Shown here: positions 16,372 through 25,218 of the stretch, piece by piece
Layout: every line of letters begins with the position of its first letter
Position numbering within the stretch: the stretch's first letter is position 1
Assembly: GCA_048262255.1 (NCBI GenBank)
Contig: JBLXFH010000001.1
Coordinates: 434,001-498,000 of the forward strand
Direction of reading: 5' to 3'
DNA from: JABMNT01 sp048262255
Lineage (GTDB): Bacteria; Pseudomonadota; Alphaproteobacteria; Rhodospirillales; Casp-alpha2
Length of the DNA: 64,000 nucleotides
Notes under the pieces: generated by a model
What the model was told of the DNA's origin: nothing
What the model saw: the letters and a program-made list of their open reading frames with translations, nothing else
Database searches by the model: none
Made by a program: the position numbers and the translations under genes

Positions 16372-17394
16372 ATGCAAAGAATCACAGTATTTGGTGGATC
16401 CGGCTTTATTGGCCGTCACCTGATTCGGCGTCTCGCCGCCCAGGGCTGGGAAATCCGCGTCGCGGTGCGCGACCTCGAATCCGCACTACCCCTGAAAACC
16501 GCCGGCGATGTCGGTCAGGTCGTGCCCTGGTGCTGCGACATCAGCCGAACCGAACATGTGGCGGCTGCAGTTGCCGGTGCCGACGCCGTGGTCAATCTGG
16601 TGGGCGCGCTTTATCCCTCGGGCCGCAACAGTTTTCAGAACCTGCATGTGGCTGGCCCGACAGCCATCGCCGAAGCGGCAAAGGCCGCTGGCGTCAAGCG
16701 GTTTGTGCATATGTCTGCGCTTGGGGCCGATGCAAACTCCGAATCCGTTTATGCCCGCACAAAAGCCGAGGGGGAACAGGCCGTCCGCGCCATTTTCCCG
16801 GGCGTGGTTATTTTCCGCCCGAGCGTACTGTTCGGACCGGAAGACAAATTTTTCAACCTGTTTGCCGGCCTGTCGCGCTTTTCGCCCGTATTGCCGGTGT
16901 TTGGTTGTCCGTCCCTGCCTAAGCTGTCTTTTGGTGATGGCGGCCTCAAGGTGGATTTTTATGGCGATGGCGGCACCAAATTCCAGCCAGTTTATGTGGG
17001 TGATGTCGCCGATGCCATCATGGTCGGCCTGTCTTCCACCGAAGCGACTGGCAATACCTATGAGTTGGGCGGGCCAACCGTCTACAGTTTCAAGCAATTG
17101 ATGCAGATGCTGCTGGCCTACACCAACCGCAAACGCCTTTTGCTGCCGGTGCCGTTTTTTGTTGCCGAACTGAAAGCCTGTTTTTTGCAGCTTTTACCCA
17201 AACCGCTACTGACCCGTGATCAGGTCCTCTTGTTAAAGACCGACAATGTGGTCCATGACGGCGCTAAAGGTCTTGCCGATCTGGGCATCGCACCGACAAC
17301 AGCGGAATCCATTTTGCCGACCTATCTCAGCCGCTTTCGCCTGTCGGGCCGTTACGATCCGAAGCGCATGAAACGCGTTAAACTCAATCAATAA
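16372..17394 (+). CDS. Complex I NDUFA9-like NAD(P)-binding protein (atypical SDR)
   Basis: 340 aa. An N-terminal Rossmann motif G-G-S-G-F-I-G-R-H-L is followed by an atypical short-chain dehydrogenase fold; Y-A-R-T-K-A-E sits at the YxxxK position. It matches the NDUFA9 subfamily, which in mitochondria is a complex I accessory subunit with a structural NADPH. Alphaproteobacteria carry a homologue whose partner role is less clear. The start is fixed by GGGAAGGAG. The 3' end overlaps the convergent MarR gene by 7 bp. Confidence 0.87.
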   Translation: MQRITVFGGSGFIGRHLIRRLAAQGWEIRVAVRDLESALPLKTAGDVGQVVPWCCDISRTEHVAAAVAGADAVVNLVGALYPSGRNSFQNLHVAGPTAIAEAAKAAGVKRFVHMSALGADANSESVYARTKAEGEQAVRAIFPGVVIFRPSVLFGPEDKFFNLFAGLSRFSPVLPVFGCPSLPKLSFGDGGLKVDFYGDGGTKFQPVYVGDVADAIMVGLSSTEATGNTYELGGPTVYSFKQLMQMLLAYTNRKRLLLPVPFFVAELKACFLQLLPKPLLTRDQVLLLKTDNVVHDGAKGLADLGIAPTTAESILPTYLSRFRLSGRYDPKRMKRVKLNQ

Positions 17395-17768
17395 CGCTGG
17401 GGGATGCCGCTGTTGCGCGTCTGGGCTTCTTCCTTGGCGGCGTCAACGATCAATTCGCCAAACTCGCGCAGGAAAACCGAACCGCGGACCGTTCGCTGAA
17501 TCAAAACGCTGCGCTTGTCCGTCGGATCAGGCTTGCGGCGCACCATTTCCAGTTCCGTCAACCGGTTGACCGCGCGGGTGATGGCGGGCTTCGAAACCTT
17601 GAGCGTATCCGCAAGGCCACGTACCGTATGCGGCGCCGGGCTTAAATAGACGGTCAGCAACAGCGCCATTTGGCGGGCCGAAAGGTCGGGCGCATCGAGA
17701 CGCACGCTCTCGACAATCGCACGTCGCCAGATATCCAGCGCCTTCAGTTCATCGAATTCCATAGCCAT
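17388..17768 (-). CDS. MarR-type winged-helix regulator
   Basis: 126 aa. A winged-helix domain is clear: helices around residues 30-70 with the recognition helix in K-P-A-I-T-R-A-V-N-R-L, and a D-P-T-D-K-R-S wing (MarR D-x-R-x wing motif). It lies convergent to the NDUFA9-like gene and upstream of the aminopeptidase. Target genes and ligand are not evident. Confidence 0.82.
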   Translation of the reverse strand: MAMEFDELKALDIWRRAIVESVRLDAPDLSARQMALLLTVYLSPAPHTVRGLADTLKVSKPAITRAVNRLTELEMVRRKPDPTDKRSVLIQRTVRGSVFLREFGELIVDAAKEEAQTRNSGIPQRY

Positions 17769-17880
17769 CCGGACCAGCCCTTCGCCTCGGGATATTCATT
17801 TCGGTATCGCAACTTTTACGGCAATAGCGCTGTCTTGACAACAAAATATTTCCACGCCTGCGAAAACAACCGGACGCGGT

Positions 17881-19260
17881 TCAATCAAATCGCATCGCCA
17901 GAGCATCGAAAACCGCCCGCATCCCCATGGCCTCGCCGCCTTCCGGACGTCCCGGACGGGAGGCCGGATTCCAGGCCATAAGATCAATATGGGCCCAGGC
18001 GATTCCCGGTTCGATAAATCGTTCCATGATCAACGCCGCCGTTATTGCGCCGCCGAAACGACCCGCAGGCGCATTGGTAATATCGGCAATTTTACCGGTA
18101 ATCTGGCTGGCATATCCGGGCCATAAAGGCATCCGCCACAACGGGTCCTCGGCCTGTGTCGAGGCCGCAAGAATTTCCGACGCCAATTGGTCATCATTCA
18201 CAAACAGCGCCGGAATATCGGTCCCGAGAGCAACCCGGGCCGCTCCGGTCAGGGTCGCAAAATCAATGATCACTTCCGGTTTTTCACTGGCCGCCTCACA
18301 CAGGGCATCGGCCAAAATAACCCGGCCTTCTGCATCCGTATTGTCGATTTCAATGGTCAGTCCTTTACGAGTTTCCAGAACATCTCCGGGGCGCATGGCG
18401 TTGGCCGAAACACTGTTTTCAACGGCCGGTATCAGAACCCGCAAACAAACCGGCAGACCGGCCCCCATGATCATTGCCGCCAGGCCCAGAACATTTGCCG
18501 CCCCGCCCATATCCTTTTTCATCAGGCCCATGGCCGAAGCCGGTTTCAAATCGAGGCCACCGGTATCGAAACAAACCCCTTTGCCAACCAGCGTCACCTT
18601 TGGATGCGATGCATCACCCCAGCGCATATCAATGAGCCGCGGCGCGCGGTCATGGGCACGCCCGACGGCGTGGATCGCCGGATAGTTGGCGCTCAGCAGA
18701 TCGTCGCCGACGATCACTGAAAACGCCGCATCAAATTTCCTGGCAACGGTTTCCGCCGCAGACGCCAGTTCTTCCGGTCCCAGATCATTGGCTGGCGTCG
18801 TCACCAGATCGCGCACCAGATGGGTGCTGTCGGCAGTCCGTGCAACCGCTGCCTGGTCGCAGCCCTTTGGCCAGACAAGAACCGGTGGCTGCATTTCGGA
18901 TTTTCGATAGCGGTCATAACGGTAGGTCGCCAGGGCCCAGGCCAGAGCCGCGTTATTGAGATCACCCGCGCTTAAACCGGTTTCATCAAGCTGATAAGTC
19001 CCAGTTGGAAGATTGCTGGGCAGATTGGCCCAGTCCCAGAGCCCGGCTTTGTCATCGATAACAAAAACAAAATGATCGACCTTGCCGTCGGCACTGGGCA
19101 GAGCGAAAGCATTGATCGAGCCCGCCGAATATTTGTTAGCGCGGACCCACTGGGCCTGAGGTTCTGTCAGCGTATCGACCCAGCCCTCAAACTGTGAGGG
19201 GCGAATGACGGAAATACCCGCGACATCGGCGGGCGCATCGGCAACAAGATTGAGGCTCAT
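17881..19260 (-). CDS. Leucyl aminopeptidase family protein (M17)
   Basis: 459 aa from ATG 19260 (GGAG five bases upstream); an in-frame upstream ATG at 19284 is less likely. The M17 catalytic domain is recognisable from the D-T-G-G-L-D-L-K metal region and the signature N-T-D-A-E-G-R. Di-zinc enzymes of this family remove N-terminal residues from peptides in the cytoplasm. The N-terminal domain is divergent and short, as in the second (PepB-like) M17 paralogue that many alphaproteobacteria carry beside PepA. Confidence 0.92.
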   Translation of the reverse strand: MSLNLVADAPADVAGISVIRPSQFEGWVDTLTEPQAQWVRANKYSAGSINAFALPSADGKVDHFVFVIDDKAGLWDWANLPSNLPTGTYQLDETGLSAGDLNNAALAWALATYRYDRYRKSEMQPPVLVWPKGCDQAAVARTADSTHLVRDLVTTPANDLGPEELASAAETVARKFDAAFSVIVGDDLLSANYPAIHAVGRAHDRAPRLIDMRWGDASHPKVTLVGKGVCFDTGGLDLKPASAMGLMKKDMGGAANVLGLAAMIMGAGLPVCLRVLIPAVENSVSANAMRPGDVLETRKGLTIEIDNTDAEGRVILADALCEAASEKPEVIIDFATLTGAARVALGTDIPALFVNDDQLASEILAASTQAEDPLWRMPLWPGYASQITGKIADITNAPAGRFGGAITAALIMERFIEPGIAWAHIDLMAWNPASRPGRPEGGEAMGMRAVFDALAMRFD

Positions 19261-19379
19261 TTCATCTCCAGCAAAAAGAAACACCGAAAGCTAGGATGAC
19301 TGCAAACATCCGCCTTGAAAACCTCATTTCGCAGGTTATTTTCAAGGCTCACGCTTCACTGGACGTTTGGACCCCCTTC

Positions 19380-20027
19380 ATGGCAAAGCCTGTCCTCATC
19401 ATTGGCAATAAAAACTACTCTTCCTGGTCATTACGCGCCTGGCTAGCAGTCAAACGTTGTGGCATCTCCTTTGACGAGGTGGTCATCCCGCTCATGACAC
19501 CGGGTTTCAAAGATCAGATTCTCAGCCATTCAAAGGCCGGGCTCGTGCCTATTCTCAAACATGACGGACTTGTCATTTGGGAAACCCTGGCCATATGCGA
19601 GTATCTGGCAGAACGCTTTCCCGAAGCGCACTTGTGGCCACAAGACAGAGCGGCACGGGCCCATTGCCGATCGGTCAGCAATGAAATGCATGCCGGGTTT
19701 GCAGCACTTCGCAATCACATGCCCATGGATATGCGCAACACCTATCCGCGCGACACTTCAAATTCTGCCGTTGAGGCGGATATCCAGAGACTTATCGATA
19801 TCTGGCAGGATTGCCGCAACCTATACGCAGAGCAAGGCCCCTATCTGTTCGGCCCGTTCAGCATTGCCGACGCCATGTTTGCCCCTGTGGTCAGCCGTTT
19901 TACATCCTATGGTGTCAACCTGCCGGAAACCGCAGCCGCTTATAGGGACACCATTTTGCAAGACGCCGATATGGTGGAATGGCAAGCTGCCGCGGCAGAA
20001 GAGCCCTGGGTGATCCCCGCTTCCTGA
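19380..20027 (+). CDS. Glutathione S-transferase family protein
   Basis: 215 aa from the internal ATG at 19380; the longer frame from 19296 adds residues not typical of the family. An N-terminal thioredoxin-fold GST domain (N-K-N-Y-S-S-W-S-L-R near residue 8, with Ser as the likely catalytic residue) is followed by an all-helical C-terminal domain. Probably cytoplasmic conjugation or isomerase chemistry; the substrate is unknown. Confidence 0.87.
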   Translation: MAKPVLIIGNKNYSSWSLRAWLAVKRCGISFDEVVIPLMTPGFKDQILSHSKAGLVPILKHDGLVIWETLAICEYLAERFPEAHLWPQDRAARAHCRSVSNEMHAGFAALRNHMPMDMRNTYPRDTSNSAVEADIQRLIDIWQDCRNLYAEQGPYLFGPFSIADAMFAPVVSRFTSYGVNLPETAAAYRDTILQDADMVEWQAAAAEEPWVIPAS

Positions 20028-20113
20028 GCGCACGGACCAAGTGGCCCCACCCCCCTTAATACGCGACACCCTTATTAATTGTATGCTGAGGGTTCCGCCG
20101 ATATAAAGACCCT

Positions 20114-21217
20114 ATGAATGCTGACACACTGCAAAGTCCCGATTTATCCCTGATCGTTCCGACCTACAACGAAGCGGAAAACATTGGAGAGTTGATTTCG
20201 CGTCTGAGCGTCGCTCTTTCCGATGTGACCTGGGAGGTCATCTTTGTCGATGACAATTCACCCGATGGCACGGCAGATAAAGTCCGTGAAATATCGCGCC
20301 GCCTCCCTCATGTGTCCTGCCTGTCCCGCATCGACCGGCGAGGTCTGTCATCAGCCTGCATCGAAGGCATGCATATGGCGCGCGCACCGGTGTTGGCGGT
20401 TATCGACGCCGATTTGCAGCATGACGAAACCCGCCTGCCGATCATGCTCTCCGAACTGGCCCATTCCGGCTCCGATATTGTTGTCGGCAGCCGTTATATG
20501 GACGGCGGCAGCACAGGAGATTGGGGTCTGTTCCGGCTGCTAGTAAGCCGGGTCGCCACAACGCTTGGGCGCCTGTTTGTACCAAAGAACCTCACCGACC
20601 CGATGAGCGGCTACTTCATGGTCCGACAGGCGGTTTTTCTGGAAACGGCACCCCACCTATACGGCAAAGGCTTCAAAATCCTGCTCGATATCTTCGCCTC
20701 AAGCCCACGTCCTTTGACATTCAAGGAGGTCCCCTATCGGTTCCGCAACCGGAATGCCGGAGAGAGCAAACTTTCTGGCAATGTCATCTGGGATTATCTG
20801 GAGTTTCTGGTGGCGAAGAAAGTCAGTCGGCTTCTGCCGAGCGACTTTTTATTGTTTGTACTGGTCGGCGGTGTCGGGGTTGGCGTTCATTTGATCGCCC
20901 TCGGGCTGCTTTACAAAACGCTGGCAACACCCTTTGGTCTGGCCCAGTTGCTCGCCATCTGGTGCGCAATGACGTCCAACTTTTTTATGAACAACGCCAT
21001 CACCTACCGCCATTCTTCCTTGAAGGGAAAACGTCTCTTTTATGGATTGTTGACCTTCTATGTGGCCTGCGCCATCGGCGCCGTGATTAATTTTTCACTC
21101 GCCGTCTTCCTGAAATCCTTTGGCCTCCATTGGGCGATCGCCGGGGCGTCGGGAAGTGTGACGGCCGCCGTCTGGAACTTTGCAACCACCAAAACCTTCA
21201 CCTGGCGGAAATCATAA
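20114..21217 (+). CDS. GT2 polyprenol-phosphate mannosyltransferase-like protein fused to GtrA domain
   Basis: 367 aa. An N-terminal GT-A domain (about 8-235) has V-P-T-Y-N-E-A-E-N, D-D-N-S-P-D-G-T and the D-A-D-L-Q-H-D motif of the DPM1 class. A C-terminal GtrA-like domain of four membrane helices (about 245-365) follows. The DPM1 class transfers mannose or glucose from a nucleotide sugar to polyprenyl phosphate, and GtrA domains are associated with flipping or membrane retention of that lipid-linked sugar. The gene overlaps or directly precedes a multipass protein that could use the product. Confidence 0.9.
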   Translation: MNADTLQSPDLSLIVPTYNEAENIGELISRLSVALSDVTWEVIFVDDNSPDGTADKVREISRRLPHVSCLSRIDRRGLSSACIEGMHMARAPVLAVIDADLQHDETRLPIMLSELAHSGSDIVVGSRYMDGGSTGDWGLFRLLVSRVATTLGRLFVPKNLTDPMSGYFMVRQAVFLETAPHLYGKGFKILLDIFASSPRPLTFKEVPYRFRNRNAGESKLSGNVIWDYLEFLVAKKVSRLLPSDFLLFVLVGGVGVGVHLIALGLLYKTLATPFGLAQLLAIWCAMTSNFFMNNAITYRHSSLKGKRLFYGLLTFYVACAIGAVINFSLAVFLKSFGLHWAIAGASGSVTAAVWNFATTKTFTWRKS

Positions 21218-21257
21218 GGCCATATCGAAACCACCTGACACCCCGAGGGATGCAGCC

Positions 21258-22754
21258 ATGTCGAAGTCCATCACACGTCTTTTCCAGAACAAGCCCCTGT
21301 TTGTTGTGATCATCCTGATCGCCGCTTTCGGTGCCGCGCGGTTGATGATTGACGCCAGCATGCATGGCACCGAAGACAATCTGCTGTTTTATCTGATGGG
21401 GCTTAATCTGGTTGCTCCGGACCAGTTGTATGCGCTTAACCAGAAAGCGATCGACTATTTTACAGCACAGGGAGCGTCTCCTCATGCCCTCTATCGGCTC
21501 GAATTCCGACGCGATTACCTGAACGAGTTTGCCCTGCCGGGCAGCATCTATCTGGCCGTCAGCCACTTCTTCAAAGGGCTGTTCGTAGATGCCCCCGGAC
21601 TGTATCCACTGTATCTCGGCCAGTCCCTCGTCATGGGGTTGTCGCTGGCCGTTGTCATCAGCATTGTATGCACCACGGCCATGATCGCCTCAATCCGCCG
21701 CTCAGGCTTTTTACCCGCCTATGGCGTCATGATCTGCCTGTTTGCGGCAAGTGAATTGCTGCCGACGACAGGACACAGTTTTGCGACCCTGTTCATTAGC
21801 GAGACAATGCTGGGTACGGCAAAACATGTCGTTGAACTACTTATCCGGCCCGGCGCCCAGTTCTCGCCCATGGGGTTTCCGCCGCGCTCCCATTTCGCCC
21901 TGTTCATGGTCGCGGTTTTTGCCTTGCGATGGCGCGGGCGCATTGATCTGGGTTATCTCCTTTTGTTTGTTATGTCCTTTATCCATCTGAGCACTTCCGG
22001 ACTGATTCTGCTGGCGCTGCTGGTGATTGATCTGTTTATACGACCGACCGAGTTGCGCCGCCCCATCGCCGTTGTCTCCATTGTCATCGCCGCCAGCCTG
22101 TTTGGTTACCGGCAATCCATGTGGCATCTGATTGGCGATCTCGGTTGGTATGTTTTGACCGCCATCGCCGTTATCATGGGCCTCGCCCTGCTGGCAAAGT
22201 TTCTCAATCCCGTCCGGCGCATCCTGCTTTCTCTCCTCGCGCCGCTGCTTAGATTGCGTACATTCCTCACAGAGCGCAATACGATCACAAGCGATCTGAT
22301 GCTGTTGACCGGTGGATGGTTGATCACCTTTATCGCCTTATGGGCGGTTTTCGTGATCGCCAACCCCTTCGACAAACTGAGCGGCTTCTATTTTTGGAGT
22401 CGGCTGCATGGCCGGGTGATGATGGTGCTCTGGCCCTCCATCATCTTTGGCAGCCTGCTGCTCGGCTATTACCGGCTTTCCCGGTCAGGCGCAAAGCGTC
22501 GGATACTGAAGACAGCTATACCCGTCGCCTGCCTGCTACTAACCCTACCGGTCGCCTTTACAGCATGGAATTCCTGGCAAAACACATCGGTCATGAAACG
22601 CGTCGTCGCCGATTTGTTCCGGGCCGAAAAGCGTCTCGCTCAGGGGCCGTTGACCGGTTTGGAAGCCATGGGACCCGGTGAACTGGTGCTTTATTACGCC
22701 ATCACCCGAACGGTCGACAGCGGAAAAAATCACATGGTGTTGCTGTTCCGCTGA
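21258..22754 (+). CDS. Multipass membrane protein, possible lipid-linked sugar transferase
   Basis: 498 aa from ATG 21258 (GAGGG nine bases upstream). About ten to twelve hydrophobic segments fill most of the protein. An Asp/Glu-containing first loop (around residues 35-85, with H-G-T-E-D-N-L-L-F-Y) is compatible with a GT-C architecture, but I see no definitive family motif. It directly follows the GT2-GtrA gene in the same direction, which suggests it accepts a polyprenyl-phosphate sugar. Function is inferred from context only. Confidence 0.7.
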   Translation: MSKSITRLFQNKPLFVVIILIAAFGAARLMIDASMHGTEDNLLFYLMGLNLVAPDQLYALNQKAIDYFTAQGASPHALYRLEFRRDYLNEFALPGSIYLAVSHFFKGLFVDAPGLYPLYLGQSLVMGLSLAVVISIVCTTAMIASIRRSGFLPAYGVMICLFAASELLPTTGHSFATLFISETMLGTAKHVVELLIRPGAQFSPMGFPPRSHFALFMVAVFALRWRGRIDLGYLLLFVMSFIHLSTSGLILLALLVIDLFIRPTELRRPIAVVSIVIAASLFGYRQSMWHLIGDLGWYVLTAIAVIMGLALLAKFLNPVRRILLSLLAPLLRLRTFLTERNTITSDLMLLTGGWLITFIALWAVFVIANPFDKLSGFYFWSRLHGRVMMVLWPSIIFGSLLLGYYRLSRSGAKRRILKTAIPVACLLLTLPVAFTAWNSWQNTSVMKRVVADLFRAEKRLAQGPLTGLEAMGPGELVLYYAITRTVDSGKNHMVLLFR

Positions 22755-22781
22755 CCCCGCCCCCTCACCGGATAGACCGCC

Positions 22782-23444
22782 TTAGTCGATCCACTCCGGC
22801 TCGCCGAGGCCCATACGGGCGCCCGGCAGCTTGCCTTCTGCCGTTTCGGCGTTGGTCTTGTTTTCCTGCTCGATTTTTAGCAAAGAGGCTTTGAGCAGTT
22901 CTTCATGCCGCGCCAGCGGAACAACCGCCACCCCGTCATCATCACCAATCACGATGTCGCCAGGCCGGACCGGACTGCCGCCACACGAAATCAATCCATC
23001 AATCTCTCCGCCAAACCCCTTGTGGGGACCCGCAGGGACAACCGACCGTGCAAAACAGGCAAAACCGAAATCGCGCATTTCGGCAACATCGCGAACAGCC
23101 CCATCAACCACGAGCCCGGCAATCCGTCGCTGCATCGCCGCCCGGGTCATGATCCCACCCCAAACAGCCGTATCCTCAAACCCGCCCGCATCGGCGACCA
23201 GTATTTCACCCGGCTCAACCAGGCCAATGGCGACATGCAAAGCCGAATTATCGCCAACCATACACTGTACCGTGCGCGCCTGACCGACCAGAATCGTGCC
23301 GTTTTTTATCGGCTTGATGGCTCCGGCCATGGTATTTGTACGGTTCATACAGTCCGATACAATGGCCGGAGGGATATCCCGCCACGCATCCAGAATATCC
23401 TTGGACAATGTTTCAAATGACACCCTGTGGCGTTGGATCGGCAT
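22782..23444 (-). CDS. RraA family protein / HMG-CHA aldolase-like
   Basis: 220 aa. RraA-like fold with V-V-D-G-A-V-R-D (Arg and Asp of the divalent-metal aldolase site) and G-D-I-V-I-G-D-D-D-G-V. The family includes 4-hydroxy-4-methyl-2-oxoglutarate / 4-carboxy-4-hydroxy-2-oxoadipate aldolases and the RNase E inhibitor RraA. The catabolic neighbourhood (FAH-family hydrolase, tricarboxylate-type transporter) favours an aldolase or decarboxylase role, but the substrate cannot be told. Confidence 0.85.
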   Translation of the reverse strand: MPIQRHRVSFETLSKDILDAWRDIPPAIVSDCMNRTNTMAGAIKPIKNGTILVGQARTVQCMVGDNSALHVAIGLVEPGEILVADAGGFEDTAVWGGIMTRAAMQRRIAGLVVDGAVRDVAEMRDFGFACFARSVVPAGPHKGFGGEIDGLISCGGSPVRPGDIVIGDDDGVAVVPLARHEELLKASLLKIEQENKTNAETAEGKLPGARMGLGEPEWID

Positions 23445-23517
23445 AACGGTTTTCCCTTCCTTGATTGTGCCTGCAAAGGCTATAGGATCAGGCCTCGCTC
23501 GCCAAGAAAGGTTTCAC

Positions 23518-23892
23518 ATGTTCCGTTGGTATTTTGAATTTCGCGCCGCCATGGAAGCGCGCCAGTTGAACCGGGATGCTCCGCTTATCATCCGTCATGC
23601 TTTGGACACCTTCAACGACAGGGTTCTCAATGAGATCGCCGATCTGGCGCGCGAACATATCGATCGCTCCCACAAACAATACGGGACGTCCGTGATAGAT
23701 CTAAAACGCGCCCATTTTGATTACAAGCGGCTGCACAAAGAGGCCCGGCGGCGCGCAGCGCAAGCGGAACTCAGCGGCCTGACCCTGACCATCATTTACC
23801 TGCGGGCCGAAATTGCCGGTGAACCTGCGGCACCTGCCTGCCAGGCCATCAATGCCTTTATCGCGGACTACGGCGCAAGCGAAGCTCCATAA
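23518..23892 (+). CDS. Small helical protein of unknown function, 124 aa
   Basis: Start at ATG 23518, set by AAGAAAGG six bases upstream; the longer open frame to 23296 is antisense to the RraA-like gene. It is highly charged (many Arg, Glu, Asp), predicted helical, with no membrane segment, Cys or His cluster. I do not recognise a family. It is divergent from the RraA-like gene and ends in a bidirectional terminator shared with the FAH-family operon. Confidence 0.65.
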   Translation: MFRWYFEFRAAMEARQLNRDAPLIIRHALDTFNDRVLNEIADLAREHIDRSHKQYGTSVIDLKRAHFDYKRLHKEARRRAAQAELSGLTLTIIYLRAEIAGEPAAPACQAINAFIADYGASEAP

Positions 23893-23927
23893 AAAAAGCC
23901 GCTGCCCATGACCGACAACGGCTTTTT
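23893..23927. terminator. Bidirectional Rho-independent terminator
   Basis: Stem AAAAAGCCG (23893-23901) with CGGCTTTTT (23919-23927), with T runs on both strands. It separates the plus-strand small gene from the minus-strand FAH operon end. Confidence 0.75.
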
Positions 23928-23943
23928 CGCGACTTTACCGCCC

Positions 23944-24630
23944 TCAGGTGACGTTGATGGAAATGCCGCCAATGCCTTCAACGGTCCCCTTCAGCACGTC
24001 ACCGCGGACAATGGCACCAACGCCGGCGGGCGTGCCTGAATAGATCAGGTCGCCGGGCGCCAGCGTGAACAGGCCGGACAGATAGGAAATGGTTTCCGGG
24101 ATATTCCAGATCATCTGGTTGACGTTGCCGTCCTGACGGGTTTCACCGTTCACATCGATCCAGATGCGGGCGTTTTCCGGATGGCCGCACTGCGCCGCCG
24201 GAACGATCTCACTGCACGGTGCCGAATAATCAAAGGCTTTACCAATTTCCCACGGTCGTCCCATTTTTTTGGCAACCCCCTGCAAATCGCGCCGCGTCAT
24301 ATCCAGCCCCACCGCGTAGCCATAAACGCAATCCATGGCATCAGCTTCCTCGATGTCCTTTCCGCCCTTGGCCAGAGCCACCACCAGTTCCATTTCAAAA
24401 TGAACGTCTTCCGATTTGTCCGGATAGGGAAAATCGCCGCCATCAGGAACGATCGTGTCCGGGTTCTTCTGGAAAAAGAACGGCGGCTCACGGTCCGGAT
24501 CATGACCCATTTCGCGGGCGTGTGCCGCGTAATTGCGACCAACGCAGTAAATGCGGTGAATGGGGAACAGATCGTCCGAGCCGCGCACCGGCAGCGTCGG
24601 TATCACAGGAGGAGTAATTACATAAGCCAT
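23944..24630 (-). CDS. Fumarylacetoacetate hydrolase family protein
   Basis: 228 aa, the short single-domain FAH form. Metal ligands are visible in H-F-E-M-E-L and G-L-D-M-T-R-R-D, and the family start I-Y-C-V-G-R-N-Y-A-A-H-A-R-E-M-G is present. That last stretch is typical of fumarylpyruvate hydrolases and glutathione-linked relatives. The enzyme cleaves or hydrates beta-keto acids from aromatic or hydroxy-acid catabolism. It is the most downstream gene of the tctC-to-FAH minus-strand run. Confidence 0.9.
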   Translation of the reverse strand: MAYVITPPVIPTLPVRGSDDLFPIHRIYCVGRNYAAHAREMGHDPDREPPFFFQKNPDTIVPDGGDFPYPDKSEDVHFEMELVVALAKGGKDIEEADAMDCVYGYAVGLDMTRRDLQGVAKKMGRPWEIGKAFDYSAPCSEIVPAAQCGHPENARIWIDVNGETRQDGNVNQMIWNIPETISYLSGLFTLAPGDLIYSGTPAGVGAIVRGDVLKGTVEGIGGISINVT

Positions 24631-24702
24631 ATTCAGTATCTTTCTTGTTATTGATCGTCAAAAATCCGTTTTTACCGGAGATCAGGCCCTTTCGGAGCTT
24701 GC

Positions 24703-25182
24703 TTATTCCGGAAGGAGTTCCCACTCCGCATCAACCTGAACGTCGGCCGAGCGGAATAAATTCATCACCGGGCAGCGGTATTCCACATTTTTGGTCAACT
24801 TTGCAAAGCGTTCTTCCGTTTCATTGCTGTATACCCGAATTCTCAGTTTTACCCAGTTAAAATAGGGCCGAACGCCATGCACACCGCGCGAACCGCGCTG
24901 ATCGACCTCTCCTTCACCCTCCATTTCAACGGAGCGGTATTTAAAATTCATAGCCTCGGCGCAGCGGTTGATGATCACGCCTTCGCAGCCCAACAGGGAT
25001 GACAGGCACATCTCCAGCGGCGTTGAACCGGTGTTGGTTTCTTTCTCATCGGTAATCAACACATGATCCCGGACCATCATCACGGTACGCGTCGCGGCTT
25101 CATTATGCGCCGACACCCGGCGGATACCGATGGCCTTCTTTTTTGGGTCAACGCTCGGCTCGAGCAGGTCGTTATCTGCCAT
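24703..25182 (-). CDS. OsmC family protein
   Basis: 159 aa from ATG 25182, preceded by GGAAGGA. The OsmC/Ohr fold has both redox Cys, in L-L-G-C-E-G and R-C-P-V-M-N. Family members reduce organic or fatty-acid hydroperoxides, or are YhfA-like with uncertain substrate. It sits inside the putative catabolic operon between the LVIVD protein and the FAH-family hydrolase. Confidence 0.87.
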   Translation of the reverse strand: MADNDLLEPSVDPKKKAIGIRRVSAHNEAATRTVMMVRDHVLITDEKETNTGSTPLEMCLSSLLGCEGVIINRCAEAMNFKYRSVEMEGEGEVDQRGSRGVHGVRPYFNWVKLRIRVYSNETEERFAKLTKNVEYRCPVMNLFRSADVQVDAEWELLPE

Positions 25183-25218
25183 GGGTTTTCCTTCCATTTT
25201 TTAAATGTCTGACCTTGA

